64,000 nucleotides of DNA from assembly GCA_024760905.1 (NCBI GenBank), contig CM045734.1:39026064-39090063 (forward strand). Direction: 5' to 3'. Under the pieces are notes generated by a model. The model was not told the DNA's origin. It ran no database searches and was given only the letters and a program-made list of their open reading frames with translations. This DNA comes from Plotosus lineatus. Its lineage: Eukaryota; Chordata; Actinopteri; Siluriformes; Plotosidae. This document shows positions 22,883 to 33,563 of the stretch, one piece after another. How positions within the stretch are numbered: the first letter of the stretch is position 1; every line of letters begins with the position of its first letter. Position numbers and translations under genes: made by a program.

Positions 22883-25274
22883 TAGAGTACCCCCAGAGGT
22901 GAAAGAGTGGCCATTGGTGCAGACTTCAATGGACATGTTGGTGCAGGTAACAGAGGGGCCGAGGAAGTGATGGGCAGGTTTGGTATCCAGGACAGGAACA
23001 CAGAAGGACAGATGTTGATCGATTTTGCAAAAAGGATGGAAATGGCTGTGGTGAATACTTTCATTCAGAAGAGACAGGAGCATAGGGTGACTTATAAAAG
23101 CAGAGGGGGAGCACACAGGTAGACTACATCTCGTGTAGACGATGTAATTTGAAGGAAGTCAGTGACTGCAAAGTAGTAGTGGGTGAGTGTTGCCAAACAG
23201 CATACAATGGTGGTGTGCAGGATGACGCTGATGGTAAGAAAGGTGAAGAAGGCAAAGGCAGAGCAGAAGACAAAGTGGTGGAAGCTGAAAATGGTAGAGG
23301 GTCATGTTGTCGTCAAGGAGGAGTTGAAACAAGTTTTGGGTGGTCAGGAAGTGCTTCCAGATGACTGGACAACCACAGCAAATGTGATCAGGGACACAGG
23401 TAGGAGAGTACTTGGTGTATCCTCTGGAAGGACAGTAGACTAGGAGACTTGGTGGTGGAATGAGGAAGTGCAGGAGTGTGTAAAAAGGAAGAGGTTAGCT
23501 AAGAAGAAATGGGACATAGCGAGGACCGAAGAGAGTAAACAGGAGTACAGGGAGACACAGCGTAAGGCGAAGGTAGCGGTGTCAAAGGCCAAACAGAGGG
23601 CGTATGATGACTTGTATGCTAGGTTGGACAGTAAGGAGGGAGAAAATGATTTATACAGGTTGGCACAGCAGCCAAATAGAGATGGGAAGGCCGTGTAGCA
23701 AGTTAGAGTGATTAAGGACAGGGTGGGAAATGTATTGACTGATGACAGAAGTGTGCTGGGAAGATGGAAAGAATACTTTGAAGAGCTGATAAATGAGGAA
23801 AATGAGAGAGAATAAAAGAGTAGAAGAGGGAACTGTTGAGGACCAGGAAGTTGCAAAGATTAGTAAGGGTGAAGTGAGGAGGGCATTGAAGAGGATGAAG
23901 AGTGGAAAGGAAGTTGGTCCTGATGACTTACCAGTGGAGGTATGGAAGTGTCTAGGAGAGGTAGCAGTAGATTTTCTGACAAAAACAAGGTCTTGGAGAG
24001 TGAGAGGATGCCGGAGGAATGGAGGAGAAGTGTGCTTGTGCCCACTTTTAAAAACAAGGGAGATGTGCAGAGTTGTGGCAACTACAGAGGGATAAAGTTG
24101 ATGAGCCACACGATGAAGCTATGGAAAAGAATAGTGGAAGCTAGATTTAGGGTAGAGGTCAGCATTCGTGAACAACAGTTTGGTTTCATGCCCTGAAAGA
24201 GCACCACAGATGCAGTGTTTGCTTTGAGGATGTTAATACAGAAGTACAGAGGTCAGAGGGAGCTGCATTGCGCCTTTGTGGATCTGGAGAAAGCATATGA
24301 CAGGGTGCCAAGAGAAGAACTGTGGTATTGCATGAGGAAGTCTTGAGTGGCAGAGAAGTATGTTAGAGTGGTGCAGGACATGTATGAGAGATGTAAGACA
24401 GTGGTGAGGTGTGCTGAGTTCAAGGTGGAGGTGGGACTGCATCAAGGATCAGCTCTGAGCCCCTTCTTGTTTGCTATGGTGATGGACAGGCTGACAGATG
24501 AAGGTTAAACAAGAATCTCCATGGACTATAATGTTTGCAGATGACATTGTGATCTGTAGTGAGAGCAGAGGACACGTGCAGGAAAATCTAGAGAGGTGGA
24601 GGTATGCCCTGGAAAGGAAAGGAATGAAGGTTAGCCTCAGTAAAACAGAATACATGTGTGTGAACGACAAGGACCCAAGAGGAATGGTGAGGTGACAGGG
24701 AGCAGAGATAAAGAAGGTGGAGGATTTTAGAAGCGTGTGCAGGCAGGTTGGAATGGTTGGAGAAAAGTGTCTAGTGTGATGTGTGATAGGAAAGTATCGG
24801 CAAGAATGAAAGGAAAAGTGTACAAGATGGTGTTGAGGCCAGCGATGTTGTATAGTTTAGAAACAGTGGCACTGAGGAAAACACAGGAGGCAGAGCTGGA
24901 GGTAGCAGAGATGAAAATGTTGAGGTTCTCTCTGGGAGTAACGAGGATGGATAGGATCAGGAATGAGTACATCAGAGGGACAGCACATGTTAGAGGTTTT
25001 GGAGACAAAGTCAGAGAGGCTAGATTGAGATGGTTTGGACATGTACAGAGGAGGGATAGTGAGTATATTGGTAGTAGGATGCTGAGGTTGGACCTACCAG
25101 GCAGAAGGTCGAGAGGAAGACCAAAGAGAAGATTTATGGATGTGGTGAAGGAGGACATGAAGGTACTTGGAGTAAGAGTAGAAGATACAGAGGATAGGGT
25201 GAGATGGAGGTGGATGGTTTGCTGTGGCGTCCCCTGAAGGCAAAAGCCAAACGGAAAAGAAGAAGAGGAAGAAG
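22874..25274 (+). mobile_element. RTE-like LINE, 2.4 kb 5'-truncated copy
   Basis: This aligns throughout with 43,109-45,588. It starts inside the endonuclease (IGADFNGHVGAGNRG), runs through the linker and the reverse transcriptase (FADDIVICSESR near 24,540) and ends GGCGTCCCCTGAAGGCAAAA with a GAAGAAG tail. There are many stops, frameshifts and small deletions, including loss of the segment between EDF and RSVCRQVGW near 24,730. It is dead and older than the 42.4-45.6 kb copy. Confidence 0.9.
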
Positions 25275-25352
25275 ACTGCATGATGCGAAAAAACTTGTTC
25301 ATGCTTTTGTTACTTCCAGATTAGATTATTGTAATGCAGTATTGTCTGGATG
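25275..25352 (+). mobile_element. L2-type LINE, short middle segment
   Basis: The frame reads KKLVHAFVTSRLDYCNAVLS, a signature of the L2 reverse transcriptase C-terminal region. It is cut at 25,352 by the stacked DNA transposons. Confidence 0.85.
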
Positions 25353-25482
25353 TTCTAATAGAGGTTTTGCAGTCACATGACATGCCGAGTAGCAACTCTG
25401 TTTATGCCGCCATATTGGAGTGAAAACAAACGTATACTTTGCAATTGAGGTGCCTGTTTTTCGTTTGGTAGATTATATAATT

Positions 25483-25758
25483 ATGAATGTTGACAGCCGT
25501 AATAAAATCCCAGTGCTTTCCGAGCTCCCTGGTAATTATGATAACGATCATAAACAACAGTATCTTCAAAAACTACGGTCATCAGGGCTAACAAATGACC
25601 CATACGTTTTGCCCGATGGTTTGTTTGTTAACTGCATGGATGAAGCAATGGACAAGATACCTGGTTTAACATACCCAAATATCTATAATTATTTGATTAA
25701 TTGCACATCTGATTATACTCACAAAAGACTGAAAAGTTTCAAAGGGCTTAGAGTGTAG
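25483..25758 (+). pseudogene. N-terminal fragment of a transposon-borne YqaJ/SWIM-type protein
   Basis: The frame from the Met at 25,483 contains LPDGLFVNCMDEAMDKIPGL then TYPNIYNYLINCTSDYTHKR and LKSFKGL, then a stop. This stretch resembles the N-terminal part of large fish transposon proteins that carry a SWIM zinc finger and a YqaJ-type nuclease domain. Neither the SWIM nor the nuclease domain is present here, so the copy is 3'-deleted. An in-frame upstream Met at 25,420 is also possible. Confidence 0.55.
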
Positions 25759-26050
25759 CAATCATTGTTAATGATTACCCCCCCACACACACACACGTAT
25801 TAAAGACTGTTAAAGTTAAATCTGGGAAGCGTAGGAGTATTTTTTATCTGGATGAGTTTCGGCACTTTGCGAGCATATTATACCCAGGAAAGCCTCTAAT
25901 ATCGCCCATGGCAAGCTGTGTGAGGACACCAAAGTATTAATCATGGCAAAGGTAATTATGACACATTTTTAAAATCATTTTTCCTACATTATATATTAAG
26001 CACAAACGTGAATCTAAATCTATGAAGTATTATAATAGTTATATTATATA

Positions 26051-27604
26051 CTAGTCCTTCTCAAAAAATTAGCATATTGTGATAAAGTTCATTATTTTCT
26101 GTAATGTACTGATAAAAATTAAACTTTCATATATTTTAGATTCATTGCACACCAACTGAAATATTTCAGGTCTTTAATTGTTTTAATACTGATGATTTTG
26201 GCATACAGCTCATGAAAACCCAAAATTCCTATCTCAAAAAATTAGCATATTTCATCCGACCAATAAAAAAAGTGTTTTTAATAAAAAAAAGGTCAACCTT
26301 CAAATAATTATGTTCAGTTATGCACTCAATACTTGGTCTGGAATCCTTTGCAGAGATGACTACTTCAATGCGGCGTGGCATGGAGGTAATCAGCCTGTGG
26401 CACTGCTGAGGTGTTACGGAGGCCCAGGATGCTTCGATAGCGGCCTTAAGCTCATCCACAGTGTTGGGTCTGGTGTCTCTCAACTTTCTCTTCACAATAT
26501 CCCACAGATTCTCTATGGGCTTCAGGTCAGGAGAGTTGGCAGGCCAATTGAGCACAGTAATACCATGGTCAGTAAACCATTTAGCAGTGGTTTTGGCACT
26601 GTGAGCAGGTGCCAGGTCGTGCTGAAAAATGAAATCTTCATCGCCATAAAGCTTTTCAGCAGATGGAAGCATGAAGTGCTCCAAAATCTCCTGATAGCTC
26701 GCTGCATTGACCCTGCCCTTGATAAAACACAGTGGACCAACACCAGCAGCTGACATGGCACCCCAGACCATCACTGACTGTGGGTACTTGACACTGGACT
26801 TCAGGCATTTTGGCATTTCCTTGTCCCCAGTCTTCCTCCAGACTCTGGCACCTTGATTTCCGAACGACATGCAAAATTTGCTTTCATCCAAAAAAAGTAC
26901 TTTGAACCACTGAGCAACAGTCCAGTGCTGCTTCTCTGTAGCCCAGGTCAGGCACTTCTGCTGCTGTTTCTGGGTCAAAAGTGCTTGACCTGGGGAATGC
27001 AGCACCTGTAGCCCAGTCCACTGCTTCCACAGGTCCCCCAAGGTCTGGAATCAGCCCTTCTCCACAATCTTCCTAAGGGTCCGGTCACCTCTTCTGGTTG
27101 TGCAGCGTTTTCTGCCAAGCTTTTTCCTTCCCGCAGACGTCCCACTGAGGTGGCTTGATACAGCACTCTGGGAACAGCCTATTCGCTCAGAGATTTCTTT
27201 CTGTGTCTTACCCTCTTGCTTGAGGGTGTCAATGATGGCCTTCTGGACAGCAGTCAGGTCGGCAGTCTTACCCATGATTGCGATTTTGAGTAATGAACCA
27301 GGCTGGGAGTTTTTAAAAGCCTCAGGAATCTTTTGCAGGTGTTTAGAGTTAATTGGTTGATTCAGATGATGAGCTTAATAGCTCGTTTAGACTACCTTTT
27401 CATGATATGCTAATTTTTTGAGATAGGAGTTTTGGGTTTTCATGAGCTGTGTGCCAAAATCATCAGTATTAAAACAATAAAAGTCCTGAAATATTTCAGT
27501 TGGTGTGCAATGAATCTAAAATACATGAAAGTTTAATTTTTATCAGTGCATTACAGAAAATAATGAACTTTATCACAATATACTAATTTTTTGAGAAGGA
27601 CTAG
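26051..27604 (-). mobile_element. Tc1-like transposon, copy 1, long terminal repeats
   Basis: Terminal repeats of about 200 bases begin CTAGTCCTTCTCAAAAAATT, and the motif CTCAAAAAATTAGCATAT recurs near the inner end of each, the IR/DR design of fish Tc1 elements. TA flanks both sides (26,049-26,050 and 27,605-27,606). It is a complete insertion inside the THAP-bearing element and encodes a transposase on the minus strand. Confidence 0.95.
26229..27275 (-). pseudogene. Tc1 transposase, copy 1, nearly intact
   Basis: The frame starts MGKTADLTAVQKAIIDTLKQ with paired helix-turn-helix motifs (ISERIGCSQSAVSSHLSG). The catalytic triad is visible: Asp in LFLDESKFCM, Asp in FQHDLAPAHS, and Glu in PIENLW 34 residues later (DD34E). 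One in-frame TGA (27,053-27,051) replaces the Arg seen in copy 2 (EKGRFQTLGD), and a one-base loss near the C-terminus changes the last residues. Between KQWTG and the QKQQQK segment about 20 residues typical of the family are missing, and copy 2 shares this loss. It is probably inactive. Confidence 0.9.
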
Positions 27605-27736
27605 TATACTGTACATGTTATAATAAAGACTAAATAGCATTTTTGCTGCCCTCAGCTTATAAATGGACACCAGATATACAGTTAAATAGAATCAAACTGT
27701 GGTTAAGACAATCAATAATATATCTACTGATAAAAA

Positions 27737-27940
27737 TTACTTGCCTCCAACAAAATGTTCGCTACATACACGACTGGTAGGAGCTGGTCGCCAATCTTTC
27801 CTTTTGCTGTCAGTATCAGCTCTTTTCAAAGCAGAAATTCATTTCTCTCGTGGGGCCTTATTAGCAGGGAATCTATATTTAACATCTGGTTTCTTTCCTC
27901 TATAATTTGTACAACCGACAGCAACACAGTTAAGTGCCAT
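27737..27940 (-). pseudogene. THAP zinc-finger fragment of the transposon's own protein
   Basis: On the minus strand the frame from 27,940 reads MALNCVAVGCTNYRGKKPDV and later RVCSEHFVGG. This is the THAP C2CH pattern, with two Cys four residues apart, a Trp in KDWRPAP and CSEH as the distal pair. An in-frame TGA replaces what should be Trp (EK-stop-ISALKR). THAP domains bind terminal repeats in P-type and related transposases. The catalytic part is absent. Confidence 0.8.
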
Positions 27941-28079
27941 TTTGCACTTGTTTAATAAACAAATGCAGTATTAAACCCTTACACACGCTTGTGCTATTGT
28001 GTTGGGGCCGGAGTGAATGGTTTGTTTTCACACCAATATGGCAGTATAAATAAAACCCGCATTGGGATAATGTATGCAT

Positions 28080-28208
28080 AAAAAAAAATTTAAAAAATGC
28101 AAATGATCACTACAGTAAGAGTAGCAGATGCAGAAGATAGGGAGAGATGGAGGCAGATCATTTGCTGTGGCGACCCCTGAAGGGAACAGCCGAAAGGAAA
28201 AGAAGAAG
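28080..28208 (+). mobile_element. RTE-like LINE, shortest 3' fragment with target duplication
   Basis: The direct repeat ATTGGGATAATGTATGCAT (28,061-28,079 and 28,209-28,227) flanks an insert of 129 bases. The right 94 bases are the extreme 3' end of the LINE, and the left 35 bases are an A-rich filler not found in the LINE. Confidence 0.88.
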
Positions 28209-28251
28209 ATTGGGATAATGTATGCATGACGTCAGCTGCAAAACCTCTATA

Positions 28252-29031
28252 CAGGGGTCGGCAACCTTTGCCATTCAAAGAGCCATTTGGACCCTTTTTC
28301 CACAGTAAAGAGAACACTGGGAGCCACAAATCCTTTTTTGACATTTAAAATCAAATAACACTGCATATAATGTTTTTTTCCCTTTTCCCTCCATATTAAT
28401 ATATAAAAAAACAACATGTGGTATTGATTTAAATGACTGAGGAGACAATTAAATTCTGATTGCAACAAAAACATTCCGATTCAAAAAAAATCGCCAGCCT
28501 CCCCGTGACCCTAATTAGAATTAAGCGGTTCAGAAAATGGATGAATGTGTTCGAGTCCTTCTTGTATTCCACCAACACAGCAGATCAAAAACACTGAGAC
28601 TCTCAATGTAACTGATTAATAGGATAGCCATGCCCACAAGAACACACACACAAAATCACCCCGCTGGCACCCGTGACTGTTAATTCTCATCTATGTAATT
28701 TTCAACCATAAAAGAGCATTTTTTTTCAAGGTTACCCGCTGGGTACCCAACCGTTGCAGGACTCTGCCTTAGGCAGATTCTCCCATCATTCAGGTGAAAG
28801 CTGGTTTAACTCTCTACCCCTGGGAGCCCGGAGTGTTTCTGATGTGACTAAATAAGCGCCATTTTCTTTTTGCAGTTGTTTTTGGTGATGAAGTGGTTTT
28901 TGTATATGAAGCCCGTTTGCATGCGTCAGCTACCATAAAGTACATATTCATTATTTTTAAAATCCACGGAGCCGCATCATAGAGGTGAAAGAGCCGCAGG
29001 TGGCTCCGGAGCCGCGGGTTGCCGACCCCTG
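28252..29031. mobile_element. hAT MITE, 780 bases
   Basis: The ends are CAGGGGTCGGCAACCTTTGC and, inward from the right, CAGGGGTCGGCAACCCGCGG. The right 8-base target duplication is TTCTAATA (29,032-29,039). The matching left copy is at 25,353-25,360, moved away by the THAP-bearing element. The interior has a short copy of the tail-type-2 LINE end (28,492-28,545) and no transposase. Confidence 0.88.
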
Positions 29032-29039
29032 TTCTAATA

Positions 29040-30166
29040 GGAGCATAAACAAGCTCCAGTTACTCCAGAATACAGCAACAATAGCCCTTACCAGAACCAG
29101 AAGACATGAGCGCATCACGCCGATCTTATTTACACTGCACTGGCTTACAGTTAAACTTCAAAGAGAATAAAAAAATACTACTTTTTATCTATAAAGCACT
29201 TAATGGTCTCACATCACATTATCTTTGCAAACTTCTTGGCGTTAATGATCCCACAGGCCTCCTTAGACCAAAAGGTGTAGGATGCTTAGTGATACCATGG
29301 ATAATGAAGACGACTGCAGGGGCAGAACTTTGTCTTACAAATGGAATAGCCTTCCAGCTAATGTTCGGGACTCAGACCCAGTCTCGGTTTTTAGGTCGAG
29401 GCTGAGAACTTGTTTAGTCAAGCATTTTGTTCATCGCGTTTTATTCTGTAAAGGAGCAGATCTGGGAGTCTCAGGCAGAGAGAGTTCTGGTAAACTGTGA
29501 TGTTAGGATGTTGTCGCTCCCTCACTCTACATGCCCACCCAGGTCCGTTGACAGTGGAGTGGCTGATTTCCCAACGTCACAGGGTGCCCTCATGTCTGCC
29601 TTCCTTCTGGTTCGCTCTCTTTTAGTTAGTTATAGCCAGTCATGCCAGGGTTTCTGCTTGCAGTCAGCAATAAATCCTTCCATTTCCATTCCACTATTAT
29701 GAGTATACCCAACACCCCCCCCCCCCCCAAAAGCAGTTTTTGTTGAGAAGCACATTCTCCTTCTAGGAGACCAGTGATCCTGATCCTTCGGTTTTCTGGG
29801 TTCTGTGGTCGGTCTGTCCTCGTGTGCTGATGCTAGCTGGAGTTCTCGTCTTGGAAGCCTCTCCCTCCTGCTGATGAAGATCTAATATGGACCCAGATGT
29901 GCACTAACAGACAGTGAATATGACTTTTTACTGCTGGTGATATAAACTCTTTTCCCCACATTTACAGTTGTTGTTCAACCAGCTGCACCACAGTTTTGAC
30001 TGTAATGAAATTTCTTGTATATGTTTGTATCTTTATGGTTTCACCCAAATGGGCATGGGTTTCCCTTCTGGGCCTGGTTCCTCTCAAGGTTTCTTCCTTA
30101 CATCTACTGAGGGAGTTTTCCTTGCTGCTGTCACCACAGGCAGGGGTTCTCGAAAATTAGGTTATA
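29040..30166 (+). mobile_element. L2-type LINE, reverse transcriptase C-terminus and 3' region
   Basis: The frame continues from 25,352: NRSINKLQLLQNTATIALTR, a LHWL segment and KILLFIYKALNGLTSHYL, the conserved C-terminal block of L2-type polymerases, with frameshifts near 29,170 and 29,280. The untranslated part follows, with a C-run at 29,714-29,728. Confidence 0.88.
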
Positions 30167-30653
30167 CAAGGATCCCTCACTACTTCGCACTTCAATTCAT
30201 GCGGCTTCAGTACATTGGGCTTTTTTTAAAAATATTTATCAAATTAAAAAATAAGGAAATTAAAGAAGAATGGGGGAAAAGTTAAGGAAAATGCCGCAAA
30301 ACAAGGCCAATTATTATGCAAAAAACCCCTAAACAAACAAAACAAAAAACAACCCAAAACCCCCCATCAAAACTACTTCCATTTTTATGTGAGGCGCGCA
30401 TCTGAGTTTGTGTGCGTATGTATGCGTGTGTATTTGTATTTTATTTACATCGTATGCATTATTTTTGAATGTTTGTTATTATAAGCATTTATAGTGTTGA
30501 ATATGTATTTAGTGATATTATATACACATATTGTATACATGTACGTATACGGTAGTCGGGGCGGAGGCGGGGGGTGTTGATCTTACTTCGCAGAATTCGG
30601 CGGTTGCGGGGAGATCTCGGTCCCAATTAAGCACGGAAAGTGAGGGATCCCTG
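30167..30653. mobile_element. MITE family X, copy 3
   Basis: The ends are CAAGGATCCCTCACTACTTC and, inward, CAGGGATCCCTCACTTTCCG, with TA on both sides. It is inverted relative to copy 2 and inserted in the L2 3' region. Confidence 0.87.
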
Positions 30654-30655
30654 TA

Positions 30656-30748
30656 CTTTGTAAACTCCTACTTTTACTGTGCAAAACTGTTTTGTGACAT
30701 TGTGAATTGTAAAAAGAAGTATACAAATAAAACTGAACTGAATTGAAT
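30656..30748 (+). mobile_element. L2-type LINE 3' terminus
   Basis: After the MITE the LINE ends with a TTGTGAATTGTAAAAAGAAG block and an AATAAAACTGAACTGAATTG tail. The same terminus occurs at 55,125-55,326. Confidence 0.85.
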
Positions 30749-30779
30749 AATGGCAAGATAAACAAAATCAATATTAAAA

Positions 30780-31300
30780 TGACCCCCCGGCCTCTACATG
30801 CCAGAAAATGATTTGGACAAATCCCAAATTATCAAAAGGCACAAATATACACTGTTTAGTAGAAACATTTGCCAATTTGGATGAAGAAAACGCAAAATGA
30901 TTGCAAGTGATGGCCCAGAATTGAAATGATTATAGACAAACAAATCGATGGACAGAAACATGGGGAGACAAACTGATGTCTATATCCCCCACATTCCACA
31001 CCAAATATATACCTTAATATATTTAATATACTTTTATACCAGGTATATACCAAGTTATAAACCTTGTCATAAATGGTTTTCAAGTTTAGTCTGGGAAAAT
31101 GTATTGCAGAAATCCCAAAATATCAAAAAGGCACAACTCACTGCCTGCTCGAAGTACCTGATAAGTTTGAAAACAAAATCTCAAATGGTTTCCAAGTTCT
31201 GGGATGTAACAGAAAGGATGAGAGGTGGATGGACAGACAGGCAAACTGATAACTATACCCTTCTGCGTTATATGCCACAGGGATAAAAAAAAAGATAAAA
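30780..31300. repeat. diverged two-unit repeat
   Basis: Units near 30,815-30,995 and 31,085-31,260 share AAATCCCAAATTATCAAAAG / AAATCCCAAAATATCAAAAA, a GGCACAA block and a later GACAGACAGGCAAACTG-like block. The class is unknown and the level of divergence is high. Confidence 0.5.
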
Positions 31301-32006
31301 CAATCATCAATCATGATCAGCAATCAGTTTCTTTTTCCTATCTGTTAAAAATGGTGTTGATGCTGCATCATGGGACACCGTAAAACACTCAGAAAAAAAA
31401 AAAAGATATCCATAGAATTCCTCATGCTTGAGCTCAGTGACACTACTGTCACTGTGATTGATAGGGGGGAAAGAATCTCCTTCTCTTACAAATGGATGGC
31501 TGTGCGCTTATGATGATCTCCATAAAATAGGATGAAGCACTTTTCCTGTTGTGCCACTCAGGAGCCCAAAATGGTCTCCTCAATTGTGCACATATATATA
31601 TATAGTACATACATACTCAATTACAGTATAACCCTGAGTCCACTGTCTAGAATGCTAGTCTGTAAAATTAGCATTACTTTTTTGAATTTATATTTGGTTA
31701 TATCTAATATATAGATTTGGGCACTGCCATAAACCAGGGATCTTTATAGATGCTTCTATACTGTCCCAAGTTGGGGTTTGCTTTTTGGCACATTTCTTTT
31801 TTACGACTTGATTTCTGCTTTCATTTGTATCACCAGTTTTGTTATTTTAATTGTTTGTTTTGCAAGTTTATGCTCTCGAGCTTTTAATTTCGGCGTATAA
31901 TCCATGATCATTTACTTACCTCCAAGTGTGTCGGCCTACCTGAATTCGATTGTATTTTTTATATTCTTTGCATGCCTGTTGTATGTAAGGTAGGTAGGTA
32001 AGTTGT
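31301..32006. other. intronic sequence, nothing recognised
   Basis: Low-complexity TA near 31,595 and a (GTAG)n run at about 31,988. No element or gene is recognised. Confidence 0.55.
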
Positions 32007-32311
32007 GGGGCCGGTGGCATAGTGGTTAGGGCGCTGCGCTCATGATCGGGAGGTCGTGGGTTCAAATCCCACTGAGACCCGCACTACGCTAAGATGGGCA
32101 AGGTCTTAACCACAAATGTGCCTCTGTTCACCCAGCAGTATAAATGGGTACCAGTAAAAAATATACTGGGAAGGTAACCTGCGATGGACTAGCGTCCCAT
32201 CCAGGAGGAGTTGAACTCCTAGTTGCTTCACGCTACAGAAACCGGGGATAAGCACCGGCCTGGTGAGCCACTATGGCTTGGGTGTAAAAAGCCCACGGAC
32301 TTTACCTTACC
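32007..32311 (+). mobile_element. SINE family B, plus-strand copy
   Basis: The head GGGGCCGGTGGCATAGTGG has an A-box-like TGGCATAGTGGTTAGG and the B-box GGTTCAAATCCC. The body GTATAAATGGGTACCAGTAA and a GACTTTACCTTACC tail follow. This is the best-preserved copy of this family in the window. Confidence 0.88.
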
Positions 32312-33436
32312 ATGCCTGAGTGCTGTATATGCGCCTTTATTTTTGGGGTTTCATTTTTGTTGTTAGCAACAAATGTGTTTATTATTATGTTATATATTTT
32401 ATAATATACTGTATATTATAATCTATTATATATGATATATATTGCTGCCCATCGCTTATGACACATCGTGCTGGGCCTTTTCCAAAAGTGGTATCTCCAC
32501 CCAATCAGGTCTGCCTCACAGTAAAGGCGACACAAAAAATCATATAAAGGCCAAACAACTTTTTTTAAATTGAAAAAGCATGCATTGGTGCTTCACTGGT
32601 GTCCGTAATGAAATACAGAAGGCTTAACAATTGGTATAATATCTGACCTTTAAAGGTTCTTGAAATAATACAGTTGTGATAGCTCCAGAAACTCTCGCGT
32701 TCAGTGTTACACACTGCTCCTCAAGACGTTCCTGACTTTTCTGTCAAACTACCAGACTACTGAGATTACACTGGTGAATATTCTCCTTCATTCTATTTTT
32801 CTTCAGTTTCCCCAGAGCAAGCAATACTCTCAGCACACTGAATGCTATGCTTGAAAAGATGTTGGGAAAGAATTGATAAGATACTCAACTATCTACCTGG
32901 AGCTCTTAAGTTTGAATCCAGGTTGACGCTGCAGTTTTCCATGACAGTAAGGCTAATTAGCAGAGCTCTTACGGGAAAAAGGGATGGTATGTGCTCACCT
33001 CCCTTTCACTCACAGCAATAACTAGCCAATCATTTATATAAACGATGGATATCTTTTTCATTCTGAGTGTATTAGTTTGCCTCCCAAGACGTGCATGCAG
33101 TTCATAAAGCATCGCAGTCGTGGTGGTGCTCCTTCCTGGTTGGGGGCGATCTTATGTGATAGGGGGGTAGGTAACACTTGACAGGTGGGAATTGGAAACG
33201 ACTAAATAGTGGAAGAAAAATAATCAATGACAATCAAATATTTATTGATTTCTTGAACAATATTTTCTCCGACATCTGTGTACTATCCTCGTGAGGAGTT
33301 TTTTGTGACAGACATGGTATAGCTGAATGGTGTATTTTAACCATAGTTTATTACTGCTGTGCCTATGTCTGAACTCGACAAATTTCCCCCACAAGGTCAA
33401 ACCTACCCATTATTCTTATCACACATATGCACATAC
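32312..33436. other. intronic sequence below msh3 exon 22
   Basis: No repeat family or frame is recognised apart from short AT-rich runs near 32,380-32,440. Confidence 0.55.
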
Positions 33437-33563
33437 CTGCAGCTTCAGTTTCTGGCTCATTGAGTAGGAAGGCCATGTGGTAGTTTCCAACGTGACATGG
33501 GTAGAACTTTTCAAGCTCACACACTGGAGGGTAGTGGGTCACAAACAGGGTCAGGCACTTTAC
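33437..33563 (-). CDS. msh3: msh3 exon 22 (H-loop exon)
   Basis: This exon continues the MSH3 ATPase. It opens [19 protein letters not shown] and runs through a segment ending NEPETEAA. The histidine of FVTHY is the switch (H-loop) residue of MutS ATPases. The acceptor ends CTGCAG at 33,564 and the donor is GTATGT from 33,436. It enters in phase 0, matching the end of exon 21, and leaves one base, which joins AG at the start of exon 23 to make GAG (Glu). The 127-base length fits this phase. The joined reading is continuous with the neighbouring exons and matches vertebrate MSH3 in order and spacing of motifs. Confidence 0.95.

Larger units (their letters stand above)
25361..28247. mobile_element. 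THAP-bearing DNA transposon (ISL2EU-like), interrupted
   Basis: The terminal inverted repeat GAGGTTTTGCAG (25,361-25,372) recurs inverted as CTGCAAAACCTC (28,236-28,247). Sub-terminal parts also mirror each other (a CCATATTGG-type block near 25,410 and CCAATATGGC near 28,035). Flanks are AATA and TATA, so the target duplication is ATA or an imperfect four bases. Inside are a plus-strand SWIM/YqaJ-type frame at the left and a minus-strand THAP domain at the right. A Tc1-like element (26,051-27,604) and a short LINE tail (28,080-28,208) have inserted. The ISL2EU name is a best guess from the two-protein arrangement. A P-element relative is the alternative. Confidence 0.65.

Noticed and set aside
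23793..24095. Separate protein-coding genes between 22.9 and 25.3 kb
   Set aside because: All the frames there align in order with the single polyprotein of the full-length LINE at 42.4-45.6 kb.
26310..26753. A 147-codon plus-strand frame in the Tc1
   Set aside because: It is antisense to the transposase and is found in the same form opposite copy 2.
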